From contig NZ_JAIHON010000005.1 in assembly GCF_021173675.1 (NCBI RefSeq), forward strand, positions 186,001 to 250,000: a DNA stretch of 64,000 nucleotides. The letters are read 5' to 3'. Origin of the DNA: Streptomyces lincolnensis (GTDB taxonomy: Bacteria > Actinomycetota > Actinomycetes > Streptomycetales > Streptomycetaceae). The notes below the pieces were generated by a model. The model made no database searches and was not told the origin of the DNA. It was given only the letters and a program-made list of their open reading frames with translations. Made by a program: the position numbers and the translations under genes. Each line of letters starts with the position of its first letter. Positions within the stretch are counted from its first letter, which is position 1. Positions 8,400 through 17,631 of the stretch are shown one piece after another.

Positions 8400-9128
8400 T
8401 CAACTCCCCTTCGCATGGCGCCTGGTGATTCCCCACGGCAGGTGGGCGCGGCCGTTGTCACGGGTGCGCGTCCGGTCGCCGCCGGTCCTTTCGGTGGTCT
8501 CGGCCGACTCGCGGGACTCCGCCCCGCGCTCCCGGCCGTGGCCACGGTCGTCCCGGTGCCGGGACGGGCCCACGAGCTCCTCGAACAGGGCCCGGGCCTC
8601 CACCATGGCCTCGCGCAGTTCCTCGGTTCCGGCCCGGCCGTCGCCGTCCTGGCCCGCGCCCGGCGCGCCCGCCCGGGCGACCTGGTGCACGCGCCGGTAG
8701 CCGTGCACGTGGTGCGCGTGGTGCACGGACAGCGCCGAGAGCTGCTCCTCGTACCGGCCGCCGTCGGGGAAGCCCCGGGCGCCGGCCAGCTCGGCGAGCA
8801 GCCGGTCCGCCTCGGCCACGGCCTCGCGCGGCGAGTCGACGAAGCGCTCCTGCGCGGCGGTCCAGCGGGCCTCGTACTGCTCGCGCTGCGCGGGCTCCAG
8901 GGGCCGTTCGCGCAGCGATCCGTGCCGCTCCACGCGCTCGGCGAGCTCGTGCTCGGCGGCCTTGGTGTCCCCGTCGTGCCGGGCCACGGCACGGTCGTAC
9001 TCGGGCCCGAACCGCCGCTTCAGGCCGGGGCCGCCGGGGCCGCGCCGGGCACGCAGCATGAGGACGGCCGCGATGAGGACGACGGCCGCCACGATCACGA
9101 TCAGAGCGATGATCACGCCTGTGGACAT
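8400..9128 (-). CDS. Membrane-anchored hypothetical protein with helical domain
   Basis: A 242-residue protein with one N-terminal membrane helix (VIIALIVIVAAVVLIAAVLML, about residues 5-25) followed by a basic stop-transfer stretch, so the bulk is probably cytoplasmic. The soluble part is helix-rich and charged; RFVDSPREAVAEADRLLAEL near residue 95 matches the downstream protein. A His-rich patch (HHAHHVHGYRR) lies near residue 135. It is the first gene of a two-gene operon. The family is known in Streptomyces as secreted or membrane proteins without assigned function. Confidence 0.8.
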   Translation of the reverse strand: MSTGVIIALIVIVAAVVLIAAVLMLRARRGPGGPGLKRRFGPEYDRAVARHDGDTKAAEHELAERVERHGSLRERPLEPAQREQYEARWTAAQERFVDSPREAVAEADRLLAELAGARGFPDGGRYEEQLSALSVHHAHHVHGYRRVHQVARAGAPGAGQDGDGRAGTEELREAMVEARALFEELVGPSRHRDDRGHGRERGAESRESAETTERTGGDRTRTRDNGRAHLPWGITRRHAKGS

Positions 9129-9323
9129 GAGTGCCTTCCGGGTTCTGTACCCAACCGGCTTTCCGTACGGGCCGGTTCTCCGACCGGGTAGCCCGCGCGC
9201 CGGTCCTCAAACGGTCTCCGCATTCGTGGCGAGGGCGTGTCGATCCGGGACGGACCCGATCGACGCAGGGGTGAGGAAGCCCCGAGGGGCATCGAGCACA
9301 CCATCGCTGACCTGGAGGTCGTC

Positions 9324-9938
9324 ATGAGTGAGGTCGTAGCACAGCTGTCCGTTTCGCTGGACGGGTACATGGCAGGTCCGGACTCCGGCCGCGAGCACCC
9401 GCTGGGCATCGGCGGGGAGCGGCTGCACCGGTGGGTGTTCGGGCTGCGGTCCTGGCGCGCGGAGCAGGGGCTGCCGGGCGGGAAGAGCGGTCCGGTGGAC
9501 GAGCTGATGGCCGCCTGGGTCTCCCGGCTCGGCGCCGTGGTCATGGGGCACGGCATGTACATCACCGGCGAGACCCCGTGGGGCGAGAACCCGCCCTTCC
9601 ACATGCCGGTCCACGTCGTGACCCACCATCCCCGCGAGACCCTGGTGAAGGAGGGCGGCACCAGTTTCCGCTTCGTCACCGAGGGCCCGGAACAGGCGCT
9701 CGCCCTGGCCCGGGAGGCGGCCGGGGACAAGGACGTGTCCCTCGCGGGCGGGGCCGACCTGGTGCAGCAGTTCATCCGGGCGGGATGGCTGGACGAGCTG
9801 TGGCTGCACATCGTCCCCGTGCTCCTCGGCGGCGGCCGGCGGCTCCTGGACGAGGTCGCGGACGAGCTCGTCGAGTGGCGCAAGACCGAGGTGCTGGACA
9901 CGCCCGAGGCGACCCATATTCGGTTGCGCACGACGTAG
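9324..9938 (+). CDS. Dihydrofolate reductase-like (RibD C-terminal domain) protein
   Basis: A 204-residue protein of the RibD_C/YwjB-YyaP group: the opening VVAQLSVSLDGYMAGPDSG is the NADPH-binding N-terminal strand, VVMGHGMYI lies in the middle, and the C-terminal LLGGGRRLLDEV is the second family signature. These are NADPH-dependent reductases by fold, but their substrates are mostly unknown. The ATG at 9324 has GGAGG five bases upstream. It probably forms a loose pair with the acetyltransferase gene that follows after 22 bp. Confidence 0.88.
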   Translation: MSEVVAQLSVSLDGYMAGPDSGREHPLGIGGERLHRWVFGLRSWRAEQGLPGGKSGPVDELMAAWVSRLGAVVMGHGMYITGETPWGENPPFHMPVHVVTHHPRETLVKEGGTSFRFVTEGPEQALALAREAAGDKDVSLAGGADLVQQFIRAGWLDELWLHIVPVLLGGGRRLLDEVADELVEWRKTEVLDTPEATHIRLRTT

Positions 9939-9960
9939 AGCCGCTTCCGACAATGTGCCC

Positions 9961-10455
9961 ATGAGCACCTGGACCGTCGCCCCGGAACCCTACGACTCCC
10001 CCGTGGCCGCCGCGCTCTGGCGGGCGTACTACACGGAGGTCAGCGACCGCTACTACCTGCTGCACGAAGGGCGCCGGACCGACCCGGACGAGCTGGAACG
10101 GGAGATCGCCGCCCAAACCGGTGCCGAACTCACCCCACCCCGCGGGCAGCTGCTGGTCGGCCGCTACGGCGGCGAACCTGCGGGCACGGCCGGCGTACGG
10201 CTCCTGCCGGACGGGCGCGCCGAGCTCACCCGGGTCTTCGTGCGGGAGGAGACGCGCGGCCGGGGCGGCGCCGCGCTCCTCGTCCGGGCCGCCGAGGACG
10301 CCGCCCGCGCCCTCGGGGCCACCACCCTGATCCTCGACACCCGCGCCGACCTGGCCGAGGCCCGCGCCCTGTACGCCCGCCTCGGCTACGAGGAGACCCC
10401 GCCCCACAACGCACAGCTCTACGCCGACCACTGGTTCCGCAAGCATCTGGGGTGA
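9961..10455 (+). CDS. GNAT-family N-acetyltransferase
   Basis: A 164-residue protein with the GNAT fold: the acceptor-side strand AELTRVFVREETRGRGGAALL contains the acetyl-CoA pyrophosphate loop R-G-R-G-G-A, and the C-terminal LYARLGYEETPPH is the usual last strand-helix motif. It transfers an acetyl group from acetyl-CoA to an amine; the acceptor cannot be read from the sequence. The ATG at 9961 lies 22 bp after the reductase stop. Confidence 0.9.
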   Translation: MSTWTVAPEPYDSPVAAALWRAYYTEVSDRYYLLHEGRRTDPDELEREIAAQTGAELTPPRGQLLVGRYGGEPAGTAGVRLLPDGRAELTRVFVREETRGRGGAALLVRAAEDAARALGATTLILDTRADLAEARALYARLGYEETPPHNAQLYADHWFRKHLG

Positions 10456-10503
10456 AGCGGGGGCGGGGGCCTCGGGCGAGCGGGGAAAGGGCTCAGGAGC
10501 GGG

Positions 10504-12621
<2,118 letters not shown>

Positions 12622-12749
12622 TTATGGCCTGTCGAGTCCTGTCGGAACCCGGGATTCCGGGGGCGTGCGGCGGAAGCTGTGGAGAAGATCTGCATAATCT
12701 CTGGAGTTCGCGAGGGGAGTCGCGGAGCCCGAGAGGAGGGGACGAACAC

Positions 12750-14525
12750 ATGAGCGAGCCTGTAAACCGGCCGACCGCACACCTGTGCCCGGAGTGCGGC
12801 ACACCCAGAGCCGCCGACAACAGCCCCTCCTGCGACTGCACCCGCCGCGCCTCCGACGCCCTCCAGGCCACCCGCACCACGGAAGCGGCAGCGGCGGAGG
12901 ACTTCGATCCGCTCCGGATCCGGCCTTACGTGGACCTACCGGCCGGGGCCGGCCAGACCGCTCCGGAGGCCGCGTACGACCACATGGACTCCGGGGGCGA
13001 GAACGGCCACCTCGACGCCGGGGGCGAGTCCGACCACCCTGACGTGGAGCGAGGGGGTGCTCGGGCCGGCCTGAAGCCCGACGGCGAACGTCCCGGTCCG
13101 AGGCCCGGGGGCCTTGGGGATCCCGGCGCGCCCGGCGACTCCGGCGCGCCCCGCAGGTCCGGCTTACCTCGCAGGTCCGGTGCGTCTGGCAGCTCCGGCA
13201 TGTCCGGCGGCCCCAGCGTGTCCGGCCGCCTCAGCGAACCCAGTGGCCCCGGAGTACCCGGCAACTCTGGCCTGCCCGACGGCCCCAAGGTGCCCGGCGC
13301 ACCCGGTGGGCCCGGTGGGCCCGGTGTGGCGGATGTTCCGCACGCCGAGGCCACCATGTCGCTGCGGGCCGTCGCCTCCGAGGTGCCGGTCGGCCGATCG
13401 GGTGGGTCTTCTGGGGCGACGGGAGCCCCGTCGGCTGACGCGTCCCGCACCGCGCCCCCGACCGCACCGCCCACCGCGAACGCCACCGCCCCGCTGCCGC
13501 GCATGGGCGCCGACACCGGAACGCCCGCCACGGCCCCGGCACAGCCACGCCCCGGCGACGACGCGGAGCGCACCGTCGCGCTTCCGCGCGCGGAGAGCGC
13601 CCCCGGGTCGTACGCCACGGGCGCGACCACGCGCACGCCCACGGCACGGCCACGCCCCGGATTCGACACGGACCCCACCACGGCGATCCCACGCCCCGGC
13701 GCCGCCATGACGCGCCCTCACGCCACACAGGCGCACCCCCGCGCCAACACCACCACGCTGCCGCGCATGGACGCCACCGCCCCGTTACCCACCGTCGACG
13801 CGACCGCCGCACAGCGCCGTCCAGGTGCCGGCCCGGCGGTCGTGGCGGCCGACCGTCACGAGCTGAGCGGGTTCGAGACGGCGGTGGAAGAAGGGGACGA
13901 GCCGCACACCCGACGGCGCCGCAGGGCTCTGCTCGGGGTCGGCGGAGCCGTCGTCGCGGTCGTCGCGGCGGCCGGGCTGGCGAGTGGGCTGTTGGCGTAC
14001 GAGTCGCCGTCGCGGGACGGGGCGCCGCCGAAGGACGTACGGGCGGCCGTGCCGGAGGTGTCGGAGAGCGTGACGGACGGGTCCCCGGCCCCGGAGACCG
14101 CGTCCGCGCCCCCGACGTCCGCGCCGCCGCCCCCGACGGCCGACGCGAGCCCCTCCCCCTCCGCGTCGCCCTCCCCGTCCGCGTCCAGCGCCTCGCCGAG
14201 CCCGTCCAGGTCGGTGGAGCCGACGCCGGCCCCGACGAGTTCGGCGGCCGGTGCCGAGGCGGGCGCCGGTGCGGCGGCGAGTGACGCGGGCCGCCAGAAC
14301 GGTCCCGTGCTGCGCCCCGGCGACAAGGGCCCCGAGGTGGCCGAACTCCAGCAGCGCCTGAGCCAACTGCGCCTCTACGACGACGAGATCGACGGCGAGT
14401 TCACCAGCGAGGTCGAGAAAGCCCTGCGCACCTACCAGGGGGCCCGCAACGTCGGCACGGACAACCTCGGGGTGTACGACCAGGAGACCCGCACCGCGCT
14501 GGAGGCGGAGACCACGGAACCGTAG
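12750..14525 (+). CDS. Zinc-ribbon / collagen-like / peptidoglycan-binding membrane protein
   Basis: A 591-residue single-pass protein with four regions. Residues 12-29 hold a CPECGTP...CDC zinc ribbon. About 105-200 is a Gly-X-Y collagen-like stretch rich in GDPGAPGD-type triplets. About 200-380 is Pro/Thr/Ala-rich and repeats the phrase T-A-x-P-R-P-G. A membrane helix (RRALLGVGGAVVAVVAAAGL, about 390-412) precedes a Ser/Pro-rich linker and a C-terminal PG_binding_1 domain (PGDKGPEVAELQQRLSQLRLY, about 525-588). The C-terminus should lie outside, on the cell wall, and the zinc ribbon inside. ATG at 12750 after GAGGAGGGG. It probably links wall state to a cytoplasmic partner; function not known. 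Confidence 0.85.
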   Translation: MSEPVNRPTAHLCPECGTPRAADNSPSCDCTRRASDALQATRTTEAAAAEDFDPLRIRPYVDLPAGAGQTAPEAAYDHMDSGGENGHLDAGGESDHPDVERGGARAGLKPDGERPGPRPGGLGDPGAPGDSGAPRRSGLPRRSGASGSSGMSGGPSVSGRLSEPSGPGVPGNSGLPDGPKVPGAPGGPGGPGVADVPHAEATMSLRAVASEVPVGRSGGSSGATGAPSADASRTAPPTAPPTANATAPLPRMGADTGTPATAPAQPRPGDDAERTVALPRAESAPGSYATGATTRTPTARPRPGFDTDPTTAIPRPGAAMTRPHATQAHPRANTTTLPRMDATAPLPTVDATAAQRRPGAGPAVVAADRHELSGFETAVEEGDEPHTRRRRRALLGVGGAVVAVVAAAGLASGLLAYESPSRDGAPPKDVRAAVPEVSESVTDGSPAPETASAPPTSAPPPPTADASPSPSASPSPSASSASPSPSRSVEPTPAPTSSAAGAEAGAGAAASDAGRQNGPVLRPGDKGPEVAELQQRLSQLRLYDDEIDGEFTSEVEKALRTYQGARNVGTDNLGVYDQETRTALEAETTEP

Positions 14526-14533
14526 GCGACAGC

Positions 14534-14911
14534 TCAGGAGGCGGGCGGTTCGATCTCCCCCGCGAAGACGATGAGCTGGTCGATGAGGCTGCGCCGCAGA
14601 TGGACGACGTCCGTGCCCGCCAGGCGGGGGCCGCCGTCCGGTGTGGTGAAGACCCACTGGTAGCGGGCCCACTCGTCGGGCATGTCCACCGCCGAGCAGC
14701 GCACCATCGTGCCGGTCCCCGCCGGATGGCGCCGGATGTCCAGCACGAACCGCTCGACCGCCTCGATCCCCTCGCTGCGGCCCAACGGCCCCCAGAAGAC
14801 CACGTCAGAGGTCAGCGCCTGGGAGAGGAGCGCGGTCACATAGCCGTCGTCGGAGGCGTTGAACGCGGAGATGAACGTGTCGATCGCGGACCGCGCGGTC
14901 TCTTCCTGCAT
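14534..14911 (-). CDS. SnoaL-like / NTF2-fold protein
   Basis: A small protein of about 125 residues with NTF2-like features: an N-terminal helix with a DTFISAFNASD phrase, DVVFWGPLGRSEGIEAVERFV in the middle and a C-terminal sheet. The fold is used by polyketide cyclases, isomerases and ligand-binding proteins; no catalytic set can be assigned. The start is uncertain: ATG at 14911 or GTG at 14935, neither with a clear ribosome binding site. It is convergent with the peptidoglycan-binding protein gene. Confidence 0.75.
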   Translation of the reverse strand: MQEETARSAIDTFISAFNASDDGYVTALLSQALTSDVVFWGPLGRSEGIEAVERFVLDIRRHPAGTGTMVRCSAVDMPDEWARYQWVFTTPDGGPRLAGTDVVHLRRSLIDQLIVFAGEIEPPAS

Positions 14912-14980
14912 GCACCAGTAATACCAGCCGCCCACCAGAACGCACCGGTACGCCCCGACGGTTGACCGAGCGCCGGCTCA

Positions 14981-15018
14981 GATGGACACCCCGCCCACCG
15001 ATGGACACCCCGCCCACC
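14981..15018. repeat. Two tandem copies of a 19-bp repeat
   Basis: GATGGACACCCCGCCCACC occurs twice in direct succession (14981-14999 and 15000-15018), in the gap just after the HAD phosphatase gene. Probably a small slippage product. Confidence 0.8.
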
Positions 15019-15031
15019 GACGTGCGGCCCG

Positions 15032-15691
15032 CTAACCGATGTGCAGCCTGATCGTCCCGTCCCCCGCGTCCTCCACCCGTACCTCCGTCAGGTCCGTCAC
15101 GACCACGTCAGGCCCATGGACCCCGGCACGCGGACCGACGCCCACCACCCGCATCCCCGCGGCGCGTCCCGCGGCGATGCCCGCGCCGGAGTCCTCGAAG
15201 ACCACGCAGTCGGCGGGGGCGACGCCCAGTTCGGCGGCGCCCTTGAGGAAGCCCTCGGGGTCGGGCTTGCTGGCGCCGACGGATTCGGCGGTGATCCGGA
15301 CCTCGGGCAGGCCGAGCCCCGCGGCGGCCATCCGCGCGGTGGACAGCGGGACGTCGGCGGAGGTCACCAGGGCGTGCGGCAGGCCGTGCAGGGAGGCGAG
15401 GAACTCGGCGGCGCCCGGGACCGTGACGACGCCGTCCATGTCGGCGGTCTCCTCGGCGAGCATCCGCGCGTTGTCGGCGTGGTTCTGCTCCATGGGGCGG
15501 TCGGGCAGCAGCAGGGCCATGGAGGCGTGCCCCTGGCGGCCGTGGACGACCTTCATGACCTCGTCCGGGTCCAGCCCGTGCCGCTCGGACCAGCGCCGCC
15601 AGCAGCGCTCGACGACGGCGTCGGAGTTGACGAGCGTGCCGTCCATGTCGAGCAGGAGGGCGCGGGCGGTGAGCACGGCGGTGGCCGTCAT
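15032..15691 (-). CDS. HAD-superfamily phosphatase (subfamily IA, beta-PGM/DOG-like)
   Basis: A 219-residue HAD hydrolase. Motif I is LLLDMDGTLVNSD (nucleophile and acid Asp), motif II is in ALVTSADVPLS, motif III is the KPDPEGF lysine and motif IV is VVFEDSGAGIAAGRAAG. A helical cap (residues about 20-85) follows motif I, as in sugar-phosphate phosphatases and beta-phosphoglucomutases. It probably dephosphorylates a small sugar phosphate. ATG at 15691 with GGAG six bases upstream. A large inverted repeat lies in its leader at 15728-15790. Confidence 0.9.
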   Translation of the reverse strand: MTATAVLTARALLLDMDGTLVNSDAVVERCWRRWSERHGLDPDEVMKVVHGRQGHASMALLLPDRPMEQNHADNARMLAEETADMDGVVTVPGAAEFLASLHGLPHALVTSADVPLSTARMAAAGLGLPEVRITAESVGASKPDPEGFLKGAAELGVAPADCVVFEDSGAGIAAGRAAGMRVVGVGPRAGVHGPDVVVTDLTEVRVEDAGDGTIRLHIG

Positions 15692-15727
15692 CGGCAGCTC
15701 CAAGACCAGGGGCGTAGGGGTGGGCCC

Positions 15728-15790
15728 GGGGGAACAAGGTGGCCCCGCCCGCCGGTCAGGGAAAACAGGCGGGAACCACTTTGTTCCCCC
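15728..15790 (-). promoter_or_regulatory. Long inverted repeat in the leader of the HAD phosphatase gene
   Basis: GGGGGAACAAGGTGG (15728-15742) and CCACTTTGTTCCCCC (15776-15790) are inverted repeats with 14 of 15 matches, separated by 33 bp. The interior also has CCGCC and GGCGG arms. The element starts 37 bp upstream of the ATG at 15691. It could be an RNA hairpin in the leader or a pair of operator half-sites. Confidence 0.5.
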
Positions 15791-15866
15791 ACGGTACAAA
15801 ACCGGACCCCCTTTGCGCCACCGTCTCCCGAAACAGTTCACTCACCGTTCAGGTCGACCGGCCGGG

Positions 15867-15901
15867 CCGGAGGCCCTCGCCACGCCGAGGACCGCCTCCG
15901 G
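15867..15901 (-). terminator. Hairpin terminator after the GDT1-type exporter gene
   Basis: CCGGAGGC (15867-15874) pairs with GCCTCCGG (15894-15901), and CCTCG with CGAGG inside. It begins 17 bp after the stop of the exporter gene on the minus strand. There is no T run, as is usual in Streptomyces. Confidence 0.55.
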
Positions 15902-15917
15902 GCCGCCCGGCCCCGCC

Positions 15918-16499
15918 TCACCCGGCCACCGCCTCCCACAGACTCCACACCCCGAGGCCCAGCATCAACAGCGCCGCGACCTTGGTGATGAGCTTGAGCG
16001 GCACCCGCTTCATCAGGGCCTTCCCGCCCACGATCCCGAGCCCGGCCACCGCCCACAGCGCCAGCACCGCGCCGAGCCCGACGGAGAGCGGATCGTCGTA
16101 GCGGGCCGCGAGGTTCGCCGTCATGATCTGGGTCAGATCACCGAACTCGGCGACCAGGATGAGCATGAACCCGGATCCGGCGACCTTCCAGAAGGACTGG
16201 TTCTCGGGCCGGCGGACCTCCTCCTCGTCCTCGTCCTTCTTCATGAGCAGCACGGCCGCGCCGCCCAGGAACAGCACGCCGGTGACGGCGTGCACGATCT
16301 GCTGCGGCAGCAGCGTCAGCACGCTGCCCGCCGCCACGGCGAGCGCGACATGCAGCGCGAAGGCGGCGGCGACGCCGGCGAAGACGTAGGAGGCGCGGTA
16401 GCGGGTGCCGAGGACGAGGCCGGCGAGGGCGGTCTTGTCCGGCAGCTCGGCGAGGAAGACGACGCCGAAGACGAGCGCCGTCACGGTGATACTGATCAA
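15918..16499 (-). CDS. GDT1/UPF0016 (TMEM165) family Mn2+ exporter
   Basis: A 193-residue protein with six membrane helices and the two family signatures: ELPDKTA near residue 18 and EFGDLTQ near residue 120, which together form the metal site (the usual consensus is E-x-G-D-K/R-S/T). An acidic loop, KKDEDEEEV, separates the halves. Family members export manganese or calcium. The start is a TTG at 16499 with GAGGA just before it. A yybP-ykoY riboswitch sits directly upstream on the same strand, so expression should rise with cytosolic Mn2+. Confidence 0.9.
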   Translation of the reverse strand: MISITVTALVFGVVFLAELPDKTALAGLVLGTRYRASYVFAGVAAAFALHVALAVAAGSVLTLLPQQIVHAVTGVLFLGGAAVLLMKKDEDEEEVRRPENQSFWKVAGSGFMLILVAEFGDLTQIMTANLAARYDDPLSVGLGAVLALWAVAGLGIVGGKALMKRVPLKLITKVAALLMLGLGVWSLWEAVAG

Positions 16500-16539
16500 G
16501 GTTCCTCAATCGGTCGGGGACTGCCCCACCGAGAGTGCT

Positions 16540-16703
16540 GAGCCTTCGAAAAAGACACCTCGGCAGGGCAGCACACGGTCAGTGCACTGCTTGCCGAAGG
16601 TCTCGCTGGCCGACCCACGTCACGCGGGCCCGCCTCCGGGCGCCGGCTCAGACGAGCTGAGCAGTATGTCGACGGTCCGGCGAAGAGCTACTCCCCTTCA
16701 ACT
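16540..16703 (-). promoter_or_regulatory. yybP-ykoY manganese riboswitch
   Basis: On the minus strand the leader of the GDT1-type gene contains AAGGGGAGTAGC (16698-16687), the canonical first conserved loop of the yybP-ykoY RNA, and about 90 nt later GCGAGACCTTCGGC (about 16606-16593), the second conserved loop. These two loops dock to bind Mn2+. A GC hairpin (CGGTGGGG...CCCCGACCG, about 16511-16531) lies between aptamer and start codon and is a plausible expression platform hiding the binding site. Exact ends are approximate. This explains most of the 366-bp gap 16500-16865; the rest (16704-16865) holds divergent promoters. Confidence 0.85.
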
Positions 16704-16865
16704 CCGACCATCGTACGTGATCGTTTCGCCGTAAACCTTGTCGCGAACCTTATCGTGTCATGTACACGTCACTAGTTTCTTACCGAACGCACATCTCACC
16801 GCAACGCGACACGGCGAGCATTCTCACGCTCGCGCTCCAACACCCCCGCCCTCGAAGGAGTTCGC

Positions 16866-17510
16866 ATGCCGAAGTTCTACGCGCGTCGACGGCTCAGCAT
16901 ACTCGCCGCCTTCACCGGTCTCATAGCCTCGGTCGGGCTTTTCAACGGCCCGACCGCCTCCGCCGCCCTGCCCACGCCGGTCAGCGCCGCCACCGCCCGT
17001 ACCTACCTCGCCTCGCTCACCGTGGCGACCGAGGACCGCACCGGCTACAACCGTGATCTCTTCCCCCACTGGATCACCCAGTCCGGCGCCTGCAACACCC
17101 GTGAGGTCGTCCTCAAGCGCGACGGCACGAACGTCGTCCAGGACTCCGCCTGCGCGGCCACCAGCGGCTCCTGGTACTCCGTCTACGACGGCGCCACCTG
17201 GACCGCCGCCTCCGACGTCGACATCGACCACCTCGTGCCGCTGGCCGAGGCCTGGGACTCCGGCGCAGACGCCTGGACCACCGCCCGCCGCCAGTCCTTC
17301 GCCAACGACCTGACCCGCCCGCAGCTCATCGCGGTCACGGACAACGTCAACCAGGCCAAGGGCGACCAGGACCCCGCCACCTGGATGCCGTCGGTCACCT
17401 CCTACCGCTGCACCTACGTCCGCGCCTGGGTGCAGGTGAAGTACTACTACGACCTCACCGTCGACTCGGCCGAGAAGAGCGCGCTGACGAGCTACCTCAG
17501 CAACTGCTGA
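16866..17510 (+). CDS. Secreted HNH-family nuclease (DUF1524/GmrSD C-terminal type)
   Basis: A 214-residue protein with a Sec signal peptide (basic start MPKFYARRRLS, hydrophobic core to about residue 26, TASA-AL cleavage near 34). The mature part is a DUF1524 HNH domain: DVDIDHLVPLAEAW holds the catalytic Asp-His, followed by NQAKGDQDPATWMP. Paired cysteines suggest disulphides in the exported protein. Such proteins are extracellular nucleases that scavenge DNA. The ATG at 16866 follows GAAGGAG by about five bases. It is divergent from the Mn exporter and its riboswitch. Confidence 0.9.
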   Translation: MPKFYARRRLSILAAFTGLIASVGLFNGPTASAALPTPVSAATARTYLASLTVATEDRTGYNRDLFPHWITQSGACNTREVVLKRDGTNVVQDSACAATSGSWYSVYDGATWTAASDVDIDHLVPLAEAWDSGADAWTTARRQSFANDLTRPQLIAVTDNVNQAKGDQDPATWMPSVTSYRCTYVRAWVQVKYYYDLTVDSAEKSALTSYLSNC

Positions 17511-17631
17511 GCCGCGGCAGCGATTCCTGAGCCGCATCAGCAACCGCTGGGCGGCCTGACCAAGTCGTGATCTCCCGGAACCTCCCCGCTGACCTCCGTC
17601 GTTCCGTACCGTACGGGGCGACGGAGGACCG

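Noticed and set aside
9230..9275. Imperfect inverted repeat GTCGATC...GATCGAC upstream of the reductase gene
   Set aside because: It has a one-base bulge and no link to a start or stop; too weak to call as an operator or terminator.
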